64,000 bases of DNA from Mucilaginibacter arboris. GTDB taxonomy: Bacteria > Bacteroidota > Bacteroidia > Sphingobacteriales > Sphingobacteriaceae. This document shows positions 17,859-26,724 of the stretch, piece after piece; position 1 is the stretch's first letter, and each line of letters begins with the position of its first letter. The DNA is taken from assembly GCF_009754915.1 (NCBI RefSeq), contig NZ_WPIK01000012.1, positions 97,141 to 161,140 of the forward strand. The letters run 5' to 3'. The position numbers were made by a program, and so were the translations under genes. The notes under the pieces are model-generated. The model did not search any database, was not told the DNA's origin, and saw only the letters and a list, made by a program, of their open reading frames with translations.

Positions 17859-19703
17859 ATGAAGAATGCAGCCAGGTTATTTGATTGTATTGATATTCAG
17901 AAACAAACTCCGAAAGATGATCTTTTGAACGGTAAATTCAACGGCGTTTGGAAATCGTACAGCACAGCAGAGATGCACGAAAAGGTTTATCAGTTAGCGG
18001 CGGCATTTCTTGAAATGGGCATTTCAGCCGGAGACGGAACGACTGAAGGCAGGGATAAAGTTGGTTTGATCAGCAATAGCAGGCCCGAATGGCTGATTGT
18101 TGATTTGGCCGTTCAACTCATTGGTGCCATCTTGGTGCCGCTGTATCCCAACACGGGCATTAAAGAAATTGAACAAATTCTGCTGGAAGTGGAAATGAAG
18201 TGCCTGTTTATAGGCCAGGCAGAATTGTTTGAAAAGGTAAATCTGGTAAGCGGGAAAGCTCCTTTTTTAAAATCCATTTTTTCATTTGATGAAGTCCAAG
18301 GTTGCAGCAACTGGAAATCATTACTGAAACCAGTTCAAGAAACTGAGCTGAAAAATATAGCAGCAATCAGTTCAAGGGTTAAGGAAGATGATGTTACAAC
18401 CATCATTTTTACTTCCGGCACAACTGGCCGCCCGAAAGGCGTAATGCTCACCCATAAAAATATTTTGAGCAATGTGCAGGCATCCGGAAAAGTGCTGGAA
18501 CAAATACCTTTAAATTATAAACGTGCCCTGAGTTTTTTGCCGCTTAACCACATCTTTGAAAAAATGGTAACTTATATTTATCTGTTTTACGGCTTTTCCA
18601 TTTTTTACGCTGAAAGTATGGATACTATTGGTGCGAATATGAAGGAAGTAAAACCGGATTTGTTCACTGCTGTTCCCCGGCTCCTTGAAAAAGTTTTTGA
18701 AAAGATATTATTTGAAGGGCAAAAACTTTCCGGTGTTAAAAGAAGTATCTTTTTGTGGTCGATAAAAATTGCCGAACAATTTGAAAATTCCGGTACAAGC
18801 ATTTGGTACAAAATTAAACTTGCGATTGCTGATAAGTTGGTTTACAGCAAATGGCGAAATGCAATTGGTGGAGAAGTAAAAGCAATTATCGTAGGCAGCT
18901 CTGCTTGCCCGGTACGTTTAGAAAGGATTTTTACCGCTGCAAAAATGGTTGTTTTAGAAGGATACGGACTGACGGAAACTTCGCCTGTAATTGCAGTAAA
19001 TCATTATCAAAACAAAGGCCGTAAGTTTGGAACGGTTGGACAATTGCTTGAAAATGTGCAGGTAAAGATTGCTGCAGACAGCGAAATTCTTTGTAAAGGC
19101 CCAAGCATAATGCCCGGATATTATAAAAACCCGGAACTAACAGCTGAAGTTTTTACAGACGGATGGTTTCATACCGGAGATATTGGAACACTCGACCAGC
19201 ATTCTTTTTTAAAAATAACCGATAGAAAAAAAGAGATCTTTAAAACTTCCGGAGGCAAATACGTTGCACCGGTGCCCATTGAAAACAGGATGAAAGAAAG
19301 TCCGTTTATCGAGCAAATGATGGTAATCGGAGCAGAAAGGAAATTTACTTCAGCCTTAATTGTTCCCTCCTATCCAAGCATCAAATTATGGTGCGATCAA
19401 AACAAGATCAGCTTTTTATCAAATCGTGAAATTATCAATGATTCTAAAGTTATCGCTTTATATCAATCCATCATCAATTCTTTTAACATGGAATTTAATC
19501 ATGTGGAACAAGTTAAAAAGTTCACTTTGCTTTCAGAAGAATGGACAATTGATGGCGGCGAACTTACACCAACCGGTAAAATGAAACGTCGTGTTATCCT
19601 TGAAAAATACAAAACAGAAATAGAAGAAATGTATGCCGGCACAATTGATAATACAAAACCAGTTCATTATGAAACTTCCGCAACCATTCATTCAAAATCT
19701 TAA
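17859..19703 (+). CDS. Long-chain acyl-CoA synthetase (AMP-forming)
   Basis: The 614-residue ANL-superfamily ligase has the P-loop-like motif IIFTSGTTGRPKGVMLTH near residue 187, the adenylate motif VVLEGYGLTETSPVIAVNH near 365, GWFHTGDIGTLDQHSFLKIT and the hinge DRKKEIFKTSGGKYVAP. It activates fatty acids to acyl-CoA in the cytoplasm or at the membrane, feeding the adjacent beta-oxidation enzymes. Length and motifs suit FadD/ACSL-like long-chain enzymes. A near-copy of the dispersed motif is in frame at 18737-18750 (encoding KRSI). The next gene starts 22 bp downstream. Confidence 0.93.
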   Translation: MKNAARLFDCIDIQKQTPKDDLLNGKFNGVWKSYSTAEMHEKVYQLAAAFLEMGISAGDGTTEGRDKVGLISNSRPEWLIVDLAVQLIGAILVPLYPNTGIKEIEQILLEVEMKCLFIGQAELFEKVNLVSGKAPFLKSIFSFDEVQGCSNWKSLLKPVQETELKNIAAISSRVKEDDVTTIIFTSGTTGRPKGVMLTHKNILSNVQASGKVLEQIPLNYKRALSFLPLNHIFEKMVTYIYLFYGFSIFYAESMDTIGANMKEVKPDLFTAVPRLLEKVFEKILFEGQKLSGVKRSIFLWSIKIAEQFENSGTSIWYKIKLAIADKLVYSKWRNAIGGEVKAIIVGSSACPVRLERIFTAAKMVVLEGYGLTETSPVIAVNHYQNKGRKFGTVGQLLENVQVKIAADSEILCKGPSIMPGYYKNPELTAEVFTDGWFHTGDIGTLDQHSFLKITDRKKEIFKTSGGKYVAPVPIENRMKESPFIEQMMVIGAERKFTSALIVPSYPSIKLWCDQNKISFLSNREIINDSKVIALYQSIINSFNMEFNHVEQVKKFTLLSEEWTIDGGELTPTGKMKRRVILEKYKTEIEEMYAGTIDNTKPVHYETSATIHSKS

Positions 19704-19725
19704 TTAGCTGAGCAATAATTTCACC

Positions 19726-20499
19726 ATGAAAACAATTCAGATCAGCATAAAAGATAAACTGGCAATTATTACTTTGGATAGGGGCCGGTCTAATCCAATT
19801 AATGCAGAAATGGTTTTGGAGCTCACTTTTGCTATAAAAGAGATTAAAGAAGATGATGGTTTGGAGGGTTTGATCATCACCGGAAAAGAAGGTTTTTTTT
19901 CTGCAGGAATTGATTTGATAGAAGTTTGCCATTATGATCAGGATCAAAGTAAGGAATTCTGGAGCAATTTTTTGGCACTTGAAATCAGACTGTTAACCTT
20001 CAAAAAGCCACTTGTTGCAGCAATAACCGGCCATAGTCCGGCGGGCGGATGTGTTATGGCTTTGTGTTGTGATTACCGCGTGATGGCAAAAGGCAACTTT
20101 ATCATCGGCTTAAATGAAATTCCGGTTGGCATTATTGTGCCTGATGCGATATTTCACTTGTATTCATTCTGGATCGGAAAACACAAAGCTTACCAGTATT
20201 TGCTGGAAGGCAAATTGTTAAATGTTGACGAAGCTTTTCATGACGGATTGATTGACGAAATTACTGCGCCGGAAGATTTGCTGGCTGCTGCCGAACAAAA
20301 GATAAGGTTTTATATGAAACAAAATCCGATAACCTGGCAGCAAAGTAAAATGAATTTCAGAAAAGAACTTTCTGCTCATTTTCAAAAAGATCAAAGTGAA
20401 GCTTTGGATAAAATGTTGCAGCAATGGTGGTCGCCTGAAATCCGTTTATCCCTGCAAAAAACAATTGAAAAGTTAAATAAAGCAACGGTCAAAAGTTAA
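19726..20499 (+). CDS. Enoyl-CoA hydratase/isomerase family protein, delta3-delta2 isomerase-like
   Basis: The 257-residue crotonase-fold protein shows the oxyanion-hole blocks EGFFSAGIDLIEVCHYD and AAITGHSPAGGCVMALCCDY, then GNFIIGLNEIPVGIIVP. The PAGGC and GLNE blocks resemble eukaryotic delta3,delta2-enoyl-CoA isomerase (ECI1) more than hydratases, suggesting that it moves double bonds of unsaturated acyl-CoAs into line for FadN. With the dienoyl-CoA-reductase-like gene at 20632 this would handle unsaturated fatty acids; the assignment is by motif only. Hydratase activity remains possible. Confidence 0.82.
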   Translation: MKTIQISIKDKLAIITLDRGRSNPINAEMVLELTFAIKEIKEDDGLEGLIITGKEGFFSAGIDLIEVCHYDQDQSKEFWSNFLALEIRLLTFKKPLVAAITGHSPAGGCVMALCCDYRVMAKGNFIIGLNEIPVGIIVPDAIFHLYSFWIGKHKAYQYLLEGKLLNVDEAFHDGLIDEITAPEDLLAAAEQKIRFYMKQNPITWQQSKMNFRKELSAHFQKDQSEALDKMLQQWWSPEIRLSLQKTIEKLNKATVKS

Positions 20500-20527
20500 A
20501 ATAAAATCCAAGTTAATATACAATATG

Positions 20528-20616
20528 ATGCTTCTTTTAGCACAGTAAAATCCATGTTTGGATATTGCAAGATTAGAAATAGTACAAGTTAAAGTTTTAC
20601 CTGATAAAAGAAGCAT
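20528..20616. repeat. Paired dispersed element 5
   Basis: ATGCTTCTTTTAGC (20528-20541) faces GATAAAAGAAGCAT (20603-20616), 16 bp before the SDR start codon. Confidence 0.88.
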
Positions 20617-20631
20617 TGTAATCTAACTAAT

Positions 20632-21492
20632 ATGTTAAAAGAAGATACTTTCAAAGATAAAACCATCATTATAACTGGCGGCGGGACCGGGCTTGGAAAA
20701 GCGATGGGAACTTATTTTCTGGAATTAGGCGCTAATCTGGTAATTACAAGTCGCAAGTTAAACGTTTTGCAGGAAGCAGCCCGCGAAATGGAAGCCCAAA
20801 CCGGCGGCAAAGTATTGGCGTTAGCTTGTGATGTAAGAAATTATAATGAAGTAGAAAACATTTTAAATCAGACAGTTAAAACTTTTGGAAGTGTACATGC
20901 GCTTATTAACAACGCAGCAGGCAATTTCATTTCTCCAACGGAACGTTTATCGGCCAATGCTTTTTCTACTATTATTGATATTGTGCTGAAAGGTTCCGTC
21001 AATTGTTCACTTGCTTTAGGCAAATACTGGTTGCAAGAAAAGCTTCCCGGCAATTTGCTTAACATTATTACCACTTACGCTTTCACTGGCTCCGGCTATG
21101 TTGTGCCGTCTGCCTGTGCCAAAGGCGGCGTATTGGCCATGACGCGCTCGTTAGCTGTAGAATGGGGCAGACATCAAATTCGTTGCAACGCTATTGCACC
21201 GGGGCCATTTCCAACAAAAGGTGCCTGGGACCGTTTATTACCGGGTAAAATGGCCCAAAAGTTCGACTTTAAAAACCGGGTCCCGCTAAAAAGAGTGGGC
21301 AAACATCAGGAAATAGCTAACCTTGCCGCTTTTCTGGTTTCTGATTTCTCGGGTTATATCAATGGCGAAATTATTACGATTGATGGCGGCGAATGGTTGC
21401 AAGGCGCCGGCCAGTTTAACGGTTTGGAAATGGTTACGGATGAAATGTGGAATACTATTGAACAACAAACCAGAGCTGCAAAAGGAAGTTAA
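20632..21492 (+). CDS. Short-chain dehydrogenase, 2,4-dienoyl-CoA reductase-like
   Basis: The 286-residue Rossmann protein has the cofactor motif ITGGGTGLGKAMGTYFLE, the NNAAGNF block, and GSGYVVPSACAKGGVLAM, which closely follows the active-site region of mitochondrial 2,4-dienoyl-CoA reductase (DECR), including the Lys of SACAK. APGPFPTKGAWDRL matches the DECR substrate loop. It would reduce 2,4-dienoyl-CoA with NADPH during oxidation of polyunsaturated acids. It is cytoplasmic and flanked on both sides by paired dispersed elements. Confidence 0.87.
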   Translation: MLKEDTFKDKTIIITGGGTGLGKAMGTYFLELGANLVITSRKLNVLQEAAREMEAQTGGKVLALACDVRNYNEVENILNQTVKTFGSVHALINNAAGNFISPTERLSANAFSTIIDIVLKGSVNCSLALGKYWLQEKLPGNLLNIITTYAFTGSGYVVPSACAKGGVLAMTRSLAVEWGRHQIRCNAIAPGPFPTKGAWDRLLPGKMAQKFDFKNRVPLKRVGKHQEIANLAAFLVSDFSGYINGEIITIDGGEWLQGAGQFNGLEMVTDEMWNTIEQQTRAAKGS

Positions 21493-21507
21493 TGTTGATT
21501 TGATGCG

Positions 21508-21596
21508 ATACTTCTTTTATCAATAAAAAATTTGTGCTGATATTGCAGCTTCCTTAAAAGCAACAAAAATTTGTTTTAGGGTGATAAAAGAAGCAT
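21508..21596. repeat. Paired dispersed element 6
   Basis: A variant left arm, ATACTTCTTTTATC (21508-21521), faces an exact GATAAAAGAAGCAT (21583-21596); inner flanks are AATAAAAAATTTG and TTTTAGGGT. Confidence 0.88.
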
Positions 21597-21644
21597 AATA
21601 TTTACGAAAAAATTAATCCTAAGCCTGATAATCCATTAATATAA

Positions 21645-22943
21645 ATGATTGCTCAACTCCTGTTTCTAATCATACTGGCAGCTGCAATTTTCCTGTTCAG
21701 CAAAAATGCGGGAAAAATCAGGCGTAATATTTTACTGGGAAAAGATACCGGCCGAAGCGATCATCCGGCAGAACGCTGGAAAACAATGGCAAAAGTAGCT
21801 TTAGGTCAAAGTAAAATGACCAAACGGCCGGTTGCCGCGCTGCTGCATTTGTTTATTTATATGGGATTTGTAATTATCAATATTGAAGTGCTGGAGATTA
21901 TGATCGACGGACTTTTTGGTTCGCACCGAATATTTTCAAAGCCTTTGGGCAGCTTATATGGTTTGTTGATCGGCAGTTTTGAAGTGCTGGCTTTACTTGT
22001 ACTTTTTTCGTGCGTTGTATTTTTAGCAAGAAGAAATATCTTGAAACTGAAAAGGTTCAGCGGAAAAGAAATGACCAAGTGGCCGCGTTCAGATGCCAAT
22101 TACATCCTGATTATCGAAATCCTTTTAATGTCGGCATTCCTCACCATGAATGCTGCTGACTACAAACTACAGCAATTGCATTTCGGGCATTATTTGCAGG
22201 CAGGCAGTTTTCCGGTTAGTGCATGGCTAAGTTTACTTTTACCTGCAAGTCCTCAATCTTTAGAAATAATTGAGCGTAGCTGCTGGTGGTTTCACATCAT
22301 CGGAATTCTGGCTTTCTTAAATTACCTGCCTTATTCCAAGCACTTCCATATCCTGCTGGCTTTTCCGAACACTTATTATTCCAAACTCACGCCAAAAGGA
22401 CAATTCAGCAACATGCCATCAGTTACCAATGAAGTAAAAGCTATGCTTGATCCGGCTTTTGTTCCGGAAACAATTGAACCCGGACGTTTTGGTGCGAAAG
22501 ATGTAACTGATCTCACCTGGAAAAACCTGATGGATGCTTACACTTGTACAGAATGCGGGCGTTGTACCAGCGTTTGTCCGGCTAATATTACCGGAAAACT
22601 GCTTTCGCCGCGTAAAATTATGATGGATACGCGCGACCGGATTACCGAAGTTGGCAACAACCTGGATAAACATGGAAAGGATTACAACGATAATAAAAAC
22701 TTGCTTGACGACTACATTTCCCGCGAAGAACTTTGGGCTTGCACAACTTGTAATGCCTGCACGGAAGCTTGTCCGGTAAATATTGATCCGCTTAATATCA
22801 TCACTGATATGCGCCGTTACATTGTAATGGAAGAATCTCAGGCACCAGCCAGCCTGAATAATATGTTCGGAAATGTGGAGAACAACAGTGCGCCATGGAA
22901 ATACGCAAGTGCCGACCGTTTAAACTGGGCAAAAACTAATTAA
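21645..22943 (+). CDS. Membrane iron-sulfur protein, N-terminal half of a FadF-like Etf oxidoreductase
   Basis: The 432-residue protein has about six membrane helices (from LLFLIILAAAIFLF onward), as in NarI-like haem b subunits, then two [4Fe-4S] sites: YTCTECGRCTSVCP and ACTTCNACTEACPVNIDP. Together with the next gene (273 residues) it sums to 705, about the size of Bacillus FadF, whose order of parts it repeats. Such proteins are thought to pass electrons from reduced Etf to menaquinone in the cytoplasmic membrane. No ETF-quinone oxidoreductase of the flavoprotein type is seen in the window, which fits. Confidence 0.87.
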   Translation: MIAQLLFLIILAAAIFLFSKNAGKIRRNILLGKDTGRSDHPAERWKTMAKVALGQSKMTKRPVAALLHLFIYMGFVIINIEVLEIMIDGLFGSHRIFSKPLGSLYGLLIGSFEVLALLVLFSCVVFLARRNILKLKRFSGKEMTKWPRSDANYILIIEILLMSAFLTMNAADYKLQQLHFGHYLQAGSFPVSAWLSLLLPASPQSLEIIERSCWWFHIIGILAFLNYLPYSKHFHILLAFPNTYYSKLTPKGQFSNMPSVTNEVKAMLDPAFVPETIEPGRFGAKDVTDLTWKNLMDAYTCTECGRCTSVCPANITGKLLSPRKIMMDTRDRITEVGNNLDKHGKDYNDNKNLLDDYISREELWACTTCNACTEACPVNIDPLNIITDMRRYIVMEESQAPASLNNMFGNVENNSAPWKYASADRLNWAKTN

Positions 22944-22982
22944 ATTTTCTTTTACGGGAGAATTAAAATCAATTTTAATCAC

Positions 22983-23804
22983 ATGAACGAAGTAAATATA
23001 GCAGCAGATAAAATCTGGAATGGTGTAGTGCCTACAATGGCTGAAATGGCTGCTGAAGGCAAAATACCAGAGATTTTATTTTGGGTAGGCTGCGCCGGAA
23101 GCTTTGATGAACGGGCACAGCAAATCACTAAAAGCATTTGCAAAATCCTGCATTATGTAGGCATGAGCTATGCAGTTTTAGGAACTGAAGAAAGTTGTAC
23201 CGGCGACCCGGCAAAACGCGCAGGAAATGAGTTTTTGTTCCAGATGCAGGCCATAACAAATATTGAAGTTTTGAATGCTTATAAAGTCAAAAAGATTGTA
23301 ACTGGCTGTCCGCATTGTTTTAATACATTAAAAAATGAGTATCCGCAGCTTGGCGGAAGTTATGAAGTAATCCATCATACACAGCTCATCCAGCAGTTAA
23401 TTGACGAAGGAAAGTTAAAAACGCAGGACGGCGAAAGTTTTAAAGGCAAGCGCATTACTTATCATGATGCCTGCTATCTTGGCCGCGGCAATCAAATTTA
23501 TGAAGCCCCAAGAAGTGCATTACAGGTTTTAGATGCCGAACTGGTAGAAATGAAACGTTGCCGGAGCAATGGCCTGTGCTGTGGAGCAGGCGGTGCACAA
23601 ATGTTTAAAGAACCCGAACCAGGCAAAAAAGAGATCAGCACTGAACGTATTGAAGATGCCATACAAGCCAAAGCGCAAATTGTAGCTTCCGCCTGCCCCT
23701 TTTGCATGACCATGCTGCGCGACGGCGTGAAACATAAAGAAAAAGAGCAGGAAATACAGGTATTGGATATTGCGGAAATTACGGCAAGAGCAAATGGATT
23801 ATAG
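22983..23804 (+). CDS. CCG-domain iron-sulfur protein, C-terminal half of a FadF-like Etf oxidoreductase
   Basis: The 273-residue soluble protein carries two cysteine-rich CCG domains, as in HdrB/HdrD and GlpC: GCPHCFNTLKNEYP with HDACYLGRGNQIYEAP, and NGLCCGAGGAQMF with ASACPFCMTML. These bind an unusual or standard iron-sulfur cluster. It follows the membrane subunit by 39 bp. In FadF the two parts are one chain, so this is a natural split (or FadF a fusion). It presumably contacts Etf on the cytoplasmic side. Confidence 0.87.
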   Translation: MNEVNIAADKIWNGVVPTMAEMAAEGKIPEILFWVGCAGSFDERAQQITKSICKILHYVGMSYAVLGTEESCTGDPAKRAGNEFLFQMQAITNIEVLNAYKVKKIVTGCPHCFNTLKNEYPQLGGSYEVIHHTQLIQQLIDEGKLKTQDGESFKGKRITYHDACYLGRGNQIYEAPRSALQVLDAELVEMKRCRSNGLCCGAGGAQMFKEPEPGKKEISTERIEDAIQAKAQIVASACPFCMTMLRDGVKHKEKEQEIQVLDIAEITARANGL

Positions 23805-24005
23805 ATTTATAAAAGAAGATTAAACACATGAATATTAAAAACACACGAGAGTGTAAATAAACTGTGCTGAAGTTTAATTAATTACCTTCTATGATTAGTA
23901 AGGTTCTTCTAATTATGGCAGTAGAACAACAATGGCGACACTGGAGGTTCGCCTGTTCCCGTAAGATTTATTACGATGCCAATTCGTAACAGCAGTACAA
24001 GGCAA

Positions 24006-24791
24006 TTAAATATCCTTTACATTATCTACAGTTATCCAGCCCGAATTTCCGTTAGGAAGCTCGATCTCTATCCAGTTTCCGTTCTTTTGGTTTACATCAA
24101 CCTTGGTGCCTTCATGCATTACAAAAAGCGGTTTGGCATTCACATCGGGCGAACCTTTTACAATAACAGAATTGCTGAAGATGATGGCCTGGTGATGCGA
24201 ATTGAAATAATTAATTTGCCTGTTAGCCATAAAAATGGTGATAATTCCGAAAAGAATAGCTACAATACCTGTAAAAAAAGATGCTTTTTTTAGGATAAGT
24301 GAGCCTGCAAAAAGATAAGCTATTAACAATAGGAACCCGCCTAAAAAAAGCAGGTCACTTATTATGGAAAGTATGTTAGCGGGTAAAACAAGGATAAAAT
24401 TGTGCCACCATCGGGCAACAAAAAAATCAGGCTGCGGCTCTATTTTGTCGGCAATTTTGAGATTGGCAAACTGGATATTGATATTGATATCTTTATCATT
24501 TGGGGCGAGCTTACGGGCCTTTTCGTAATAGAGAATAGCGGACGCCATATCGTCTAACTTGTAATAAGCGTTGCCAGTATTAAAATAAATAACGGCTGAT
24601 TGGTAACCATCGTTCAATATCTGCTGGTAAGTTTGTGCGGCCTGCTGATATTGTGCTTTGGCATATAGCTGATTGCCTTTTTCAAATAAGACGTTCTCCT
24701 TGTTATCACCCAAAGAAAACATGGGTAAAAGAAGCATCAACACCAGATACAACCCACTGGTTAGCCGATTATATTTTATCTTCAATTTCAT
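24006..24791 (-). CDS. batE: BatE-like protein: TPR plus SH3 domain
   Basis: The 261-residue protein has a signal anchor (LTSGLYLVLMLLLPMFSLG), TPR units around residues 32-100 (FEKGNQLYAKAQYQQAAQTY, IYFNTGNAYYKLDDMASAIL), two membrane segments about residues 133-190 and a C-terminal bacterial SH3 domain (VMHEGTKVDVNQKNGNWIEI). This is the usual BatE layout. It is the last gene of the operon and overlaps batD by 23 bp. The dispersed motif is embedded in the signal region in frame (24724-24737, encoding MLLLP). The role in the Bat complex is not established. Confidence 0.85.
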   Translation of the reverse strand: MKLKIKYNRLTSGLYLVLMLLLPMFSLGDNKENVLFEKGNQLYAKAQYQQAAQTYQQILNDGYQSAVIYFNTGNAYYKLDDMASAILYYEKARKLAPNDKDININIQFANLKIADKIEPQPDFFVARWWHNFILVLPANILSIISDLLFLGGFLLLIAYLFAGSLILKKASFFTGIVAILFGIITIFMANRQINYFNSHHQAIIFSNSVIVKGSPDVNAKPLFVMHEGTKVDVNQKNGNWIEIELPNGNSGWITVDNVKDI

Positions 24792-26568
24792 TGATCGTAT
24801 TTTTTGCTTTGTCGAACACCTGCTGCTCCGATATTCCTGTCACGGGTGCAAAACGGGCCATTTCGCACAAGTCCATCGTATCAACCAAATGATTAATGGT
24901 TATTGAATTTATTGAGTGTGATTGTAGTTGTGCGGTAATATTTTCTTTATTCAAGTTGGCAACGGGAATATTTAGCTTGTCGCTTAAGTAACCATACAAG
25001 CCTTTGGCAATTGCATCGTAAAAGGCTGATCTGTTACCCGCTGTTAATTCCTTTTGTGCATTGGCTAAATGTTTTGCAGCCATTTTTCCCGCGCCTCTGC
25101 TTTTAACTTTAACCAAATCGCTGTTATATTGCCGGTTCCACTTGCGGTAAAATAATGCTGCTGCAAATAAGATTGGCCCCAGTAAAAGCAATATATAATA
25201 CATTGCCGAATTATAAAAGCCTTCACCATCTTTATACAAATCAGCTGCTGTTGTTTTGATATATCTGATATCGTTACCAAGCAATTTAATATCCTGCTGA
25301 TCTGAGGAATTGAAAGCAGGTGCATTAGCCTGGGCATCGCCTTTATTTACTTTAATACGGAATGCCTTTCCTGGCAGGGTTATATACTTTTTAGAAGCCG
25401 GATTAAAATAAGTGAAATTAACAGGGTTAAGCGTAAAATCGCCCTGATGGCGCGGAATTAGCAGGTAGCTGAATTTCCTGCTGCCCGAAACGCCATTTGA
25501 ATCTACGGTGATCCGGTCGGTTGTTTTAGGGTCGTATTTTTCAAGATCAGCCGGTAAATTAATTTTAGGTGCGTCTATCAGATTAAGATTTCCCGTACCT
25601 GAAATTTCGACTGTATAATTAAGGGTTTCGTTTGCTTTTAATTCTTTTTTATCAGCATCAGTATAAAGGGAAAATGATCCCACAGCTCCGGTAAAATCAA
25701 CAGGTTTTCCTGTAGTGGGAAGAGGAATAACATGGATAATTATGGGCTGGCTTTTTGCCTTGTACGGAACGTCCTTAAAATTATTATACATAGTGCCTAA
25801 AACGTTTATTGCAGGAAGCGGCAAACGCACACCAAAGTTCACGGTTAATGGATCGATACTAAGATCGCCGGCATGTTGAGGGAAAAGAATGCTTTGTTTG
25901 ATAGTGGTTACGTTATATCTTAAACCTTTATAAACTTCACTTTTCCATGAATTACCATTTTTGTTAACCACATCCTGGTTCCAGAAGCCATTCAGTTCCG
26001 GGGCTTTATCGGGCTGTCCCCCCAGGATATCTACACGCGTATATATTTTGTAATCAACTTTAATTTGCTCGCCCACATAAGCATGTGTTTTATCAACCAC
26101 AGCCCTTATAAATATTTGTTTAGAGATATCCCTGGTATCGGCTTTACTGTTATCAACGGGCGCAGCAGCGGCTTGCTGAGCCTGCTTCTGAACAGGAGGG
26201 GCTTGCCCTTTTACCGTTACTTTTAACGGGCTTGAAACCAAAGTATGCCCGTTAATTACAATAGCGGCCGCATCAATCGTAAATGTACCTTCTTTTGTGG
26301 GAACAAGAATATAGCTGTAGGTAATATTAAGGGTAGTATTGCCGTTAACAGATGTCATATCGGATGACATGTTTGGCCCGGATATTACCTGAAAGTTATT
26401 AAAATTGGGCGGTGTAAAATGAGTGCCGCCAGCATTCATTGAAAAATCAACCTCAAACTGCTCGCCTACGCCAACATTGCTTTTGCTTACTGAAGCTGTA
26501 AATTTTTGGGCAAACAGCAGTGTTGAAAACAGCAGTAAAATTGATAATATACCAAGTCTTTTTTTCAT
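24769..26568 (-). CDS. batD: BatD oxygen-tolerance protein
   Basis: The 599-residue protein has a signal peptide (LGILSILLLFSTLLFAQ), repeated beta-rich extracytoplasmic domains including VDKTHAYVGEQIKVDYKIYT and VEISGTGNLNLIDAPKINLP, and one membrane helix near residue 455 (YYILLLLGPILFAAALFY) followed by a cytoplasmic tail. That matches the BatD family, part of the membrane complex built with the von Willebrand proteins BatA and BatB. The batC-batD spacer (26569-26724) is unusually long for this compact operon and contains a paired dispersed element. Confidence 0.9.
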   Translation of the reverse strand: MKKRLGILSILLLFSTLLFAQKFTASVSKSNVGVGEQFEVDFSMNAGGTHFTPPNFNNFQVISGPNMSSDMTSVNGNTTLNITYSYILVPTKEGTFTIDAAAIVINGHTLVSSPLKVTVKGQAPPVQKQAQQAAAAPVDNSKADTRDISKQIFIRAVVDKTHAYVGEQIKVDYKIYTRVDILGGQPDKAPELNGFWNQDVVNKNGNSWKSEVYKGLRYNVTTIKQSILFPQHAGDLSIDPLTVNFGVRLPLPAINVLGTMYNNFKDVPYKAKSQPIIIHVIPLPTTGKPVDFTGAVGSFSLYTDADKKELKANETLNYTVEISGTGNLNLIDAPKINLPADLEKYDPKTTDRITVDSNGVSGSRKFSYLLIPRHQGDFTLNPVNFTYFNPASKKYITLPGKAFRIKVNKGDAQANAPAFNSSDQQDIKLLGNDIRYIKTTAADLYKDGEGFYNSAMYYILLLLGPILFAAALFYRKWNRQYNSDLVKVKSRGAGKMAAKHLANAQKELTAGNRSAFYDAIAKGLYGYLSDKLNIPVANLNKENITAQLQSHSINSITINHLVDTMDLCEMARFAPVTGISEQQVFDKAKNTINEIEDKI

Positions 26569-26620
26569 TTATATTTTAAAGGCTAAACTGCCTGTTTAAA
26601 TTTTGTTTGGGCTGATTTTA

Positions 26621-26703
26621 GATGCTTCTTTTATCACCTAAAAATCAGCAACCTTTAATTTTTTTATCAATTTCACTTAAAATTATACGATAAAAGAAGC
26701 ATC
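26621..26703. repeat. Paired dispersed element 7, inside the bat operon
   Basis: GATGCTTCTTTTATC then ACCTAAAAATCAGC (from 26621) faces GATAAAAGAAGCATC (26689-26703). It separates batC from batD in the same operon. GCCTGTTTAAAT (26590-26601), the complement of the ATTTAAACAGGC motif, lies next to it. Confidence 0.92.
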
Positions 26704-26724
26704 TAAACCAATCGGCCTTTTAAA

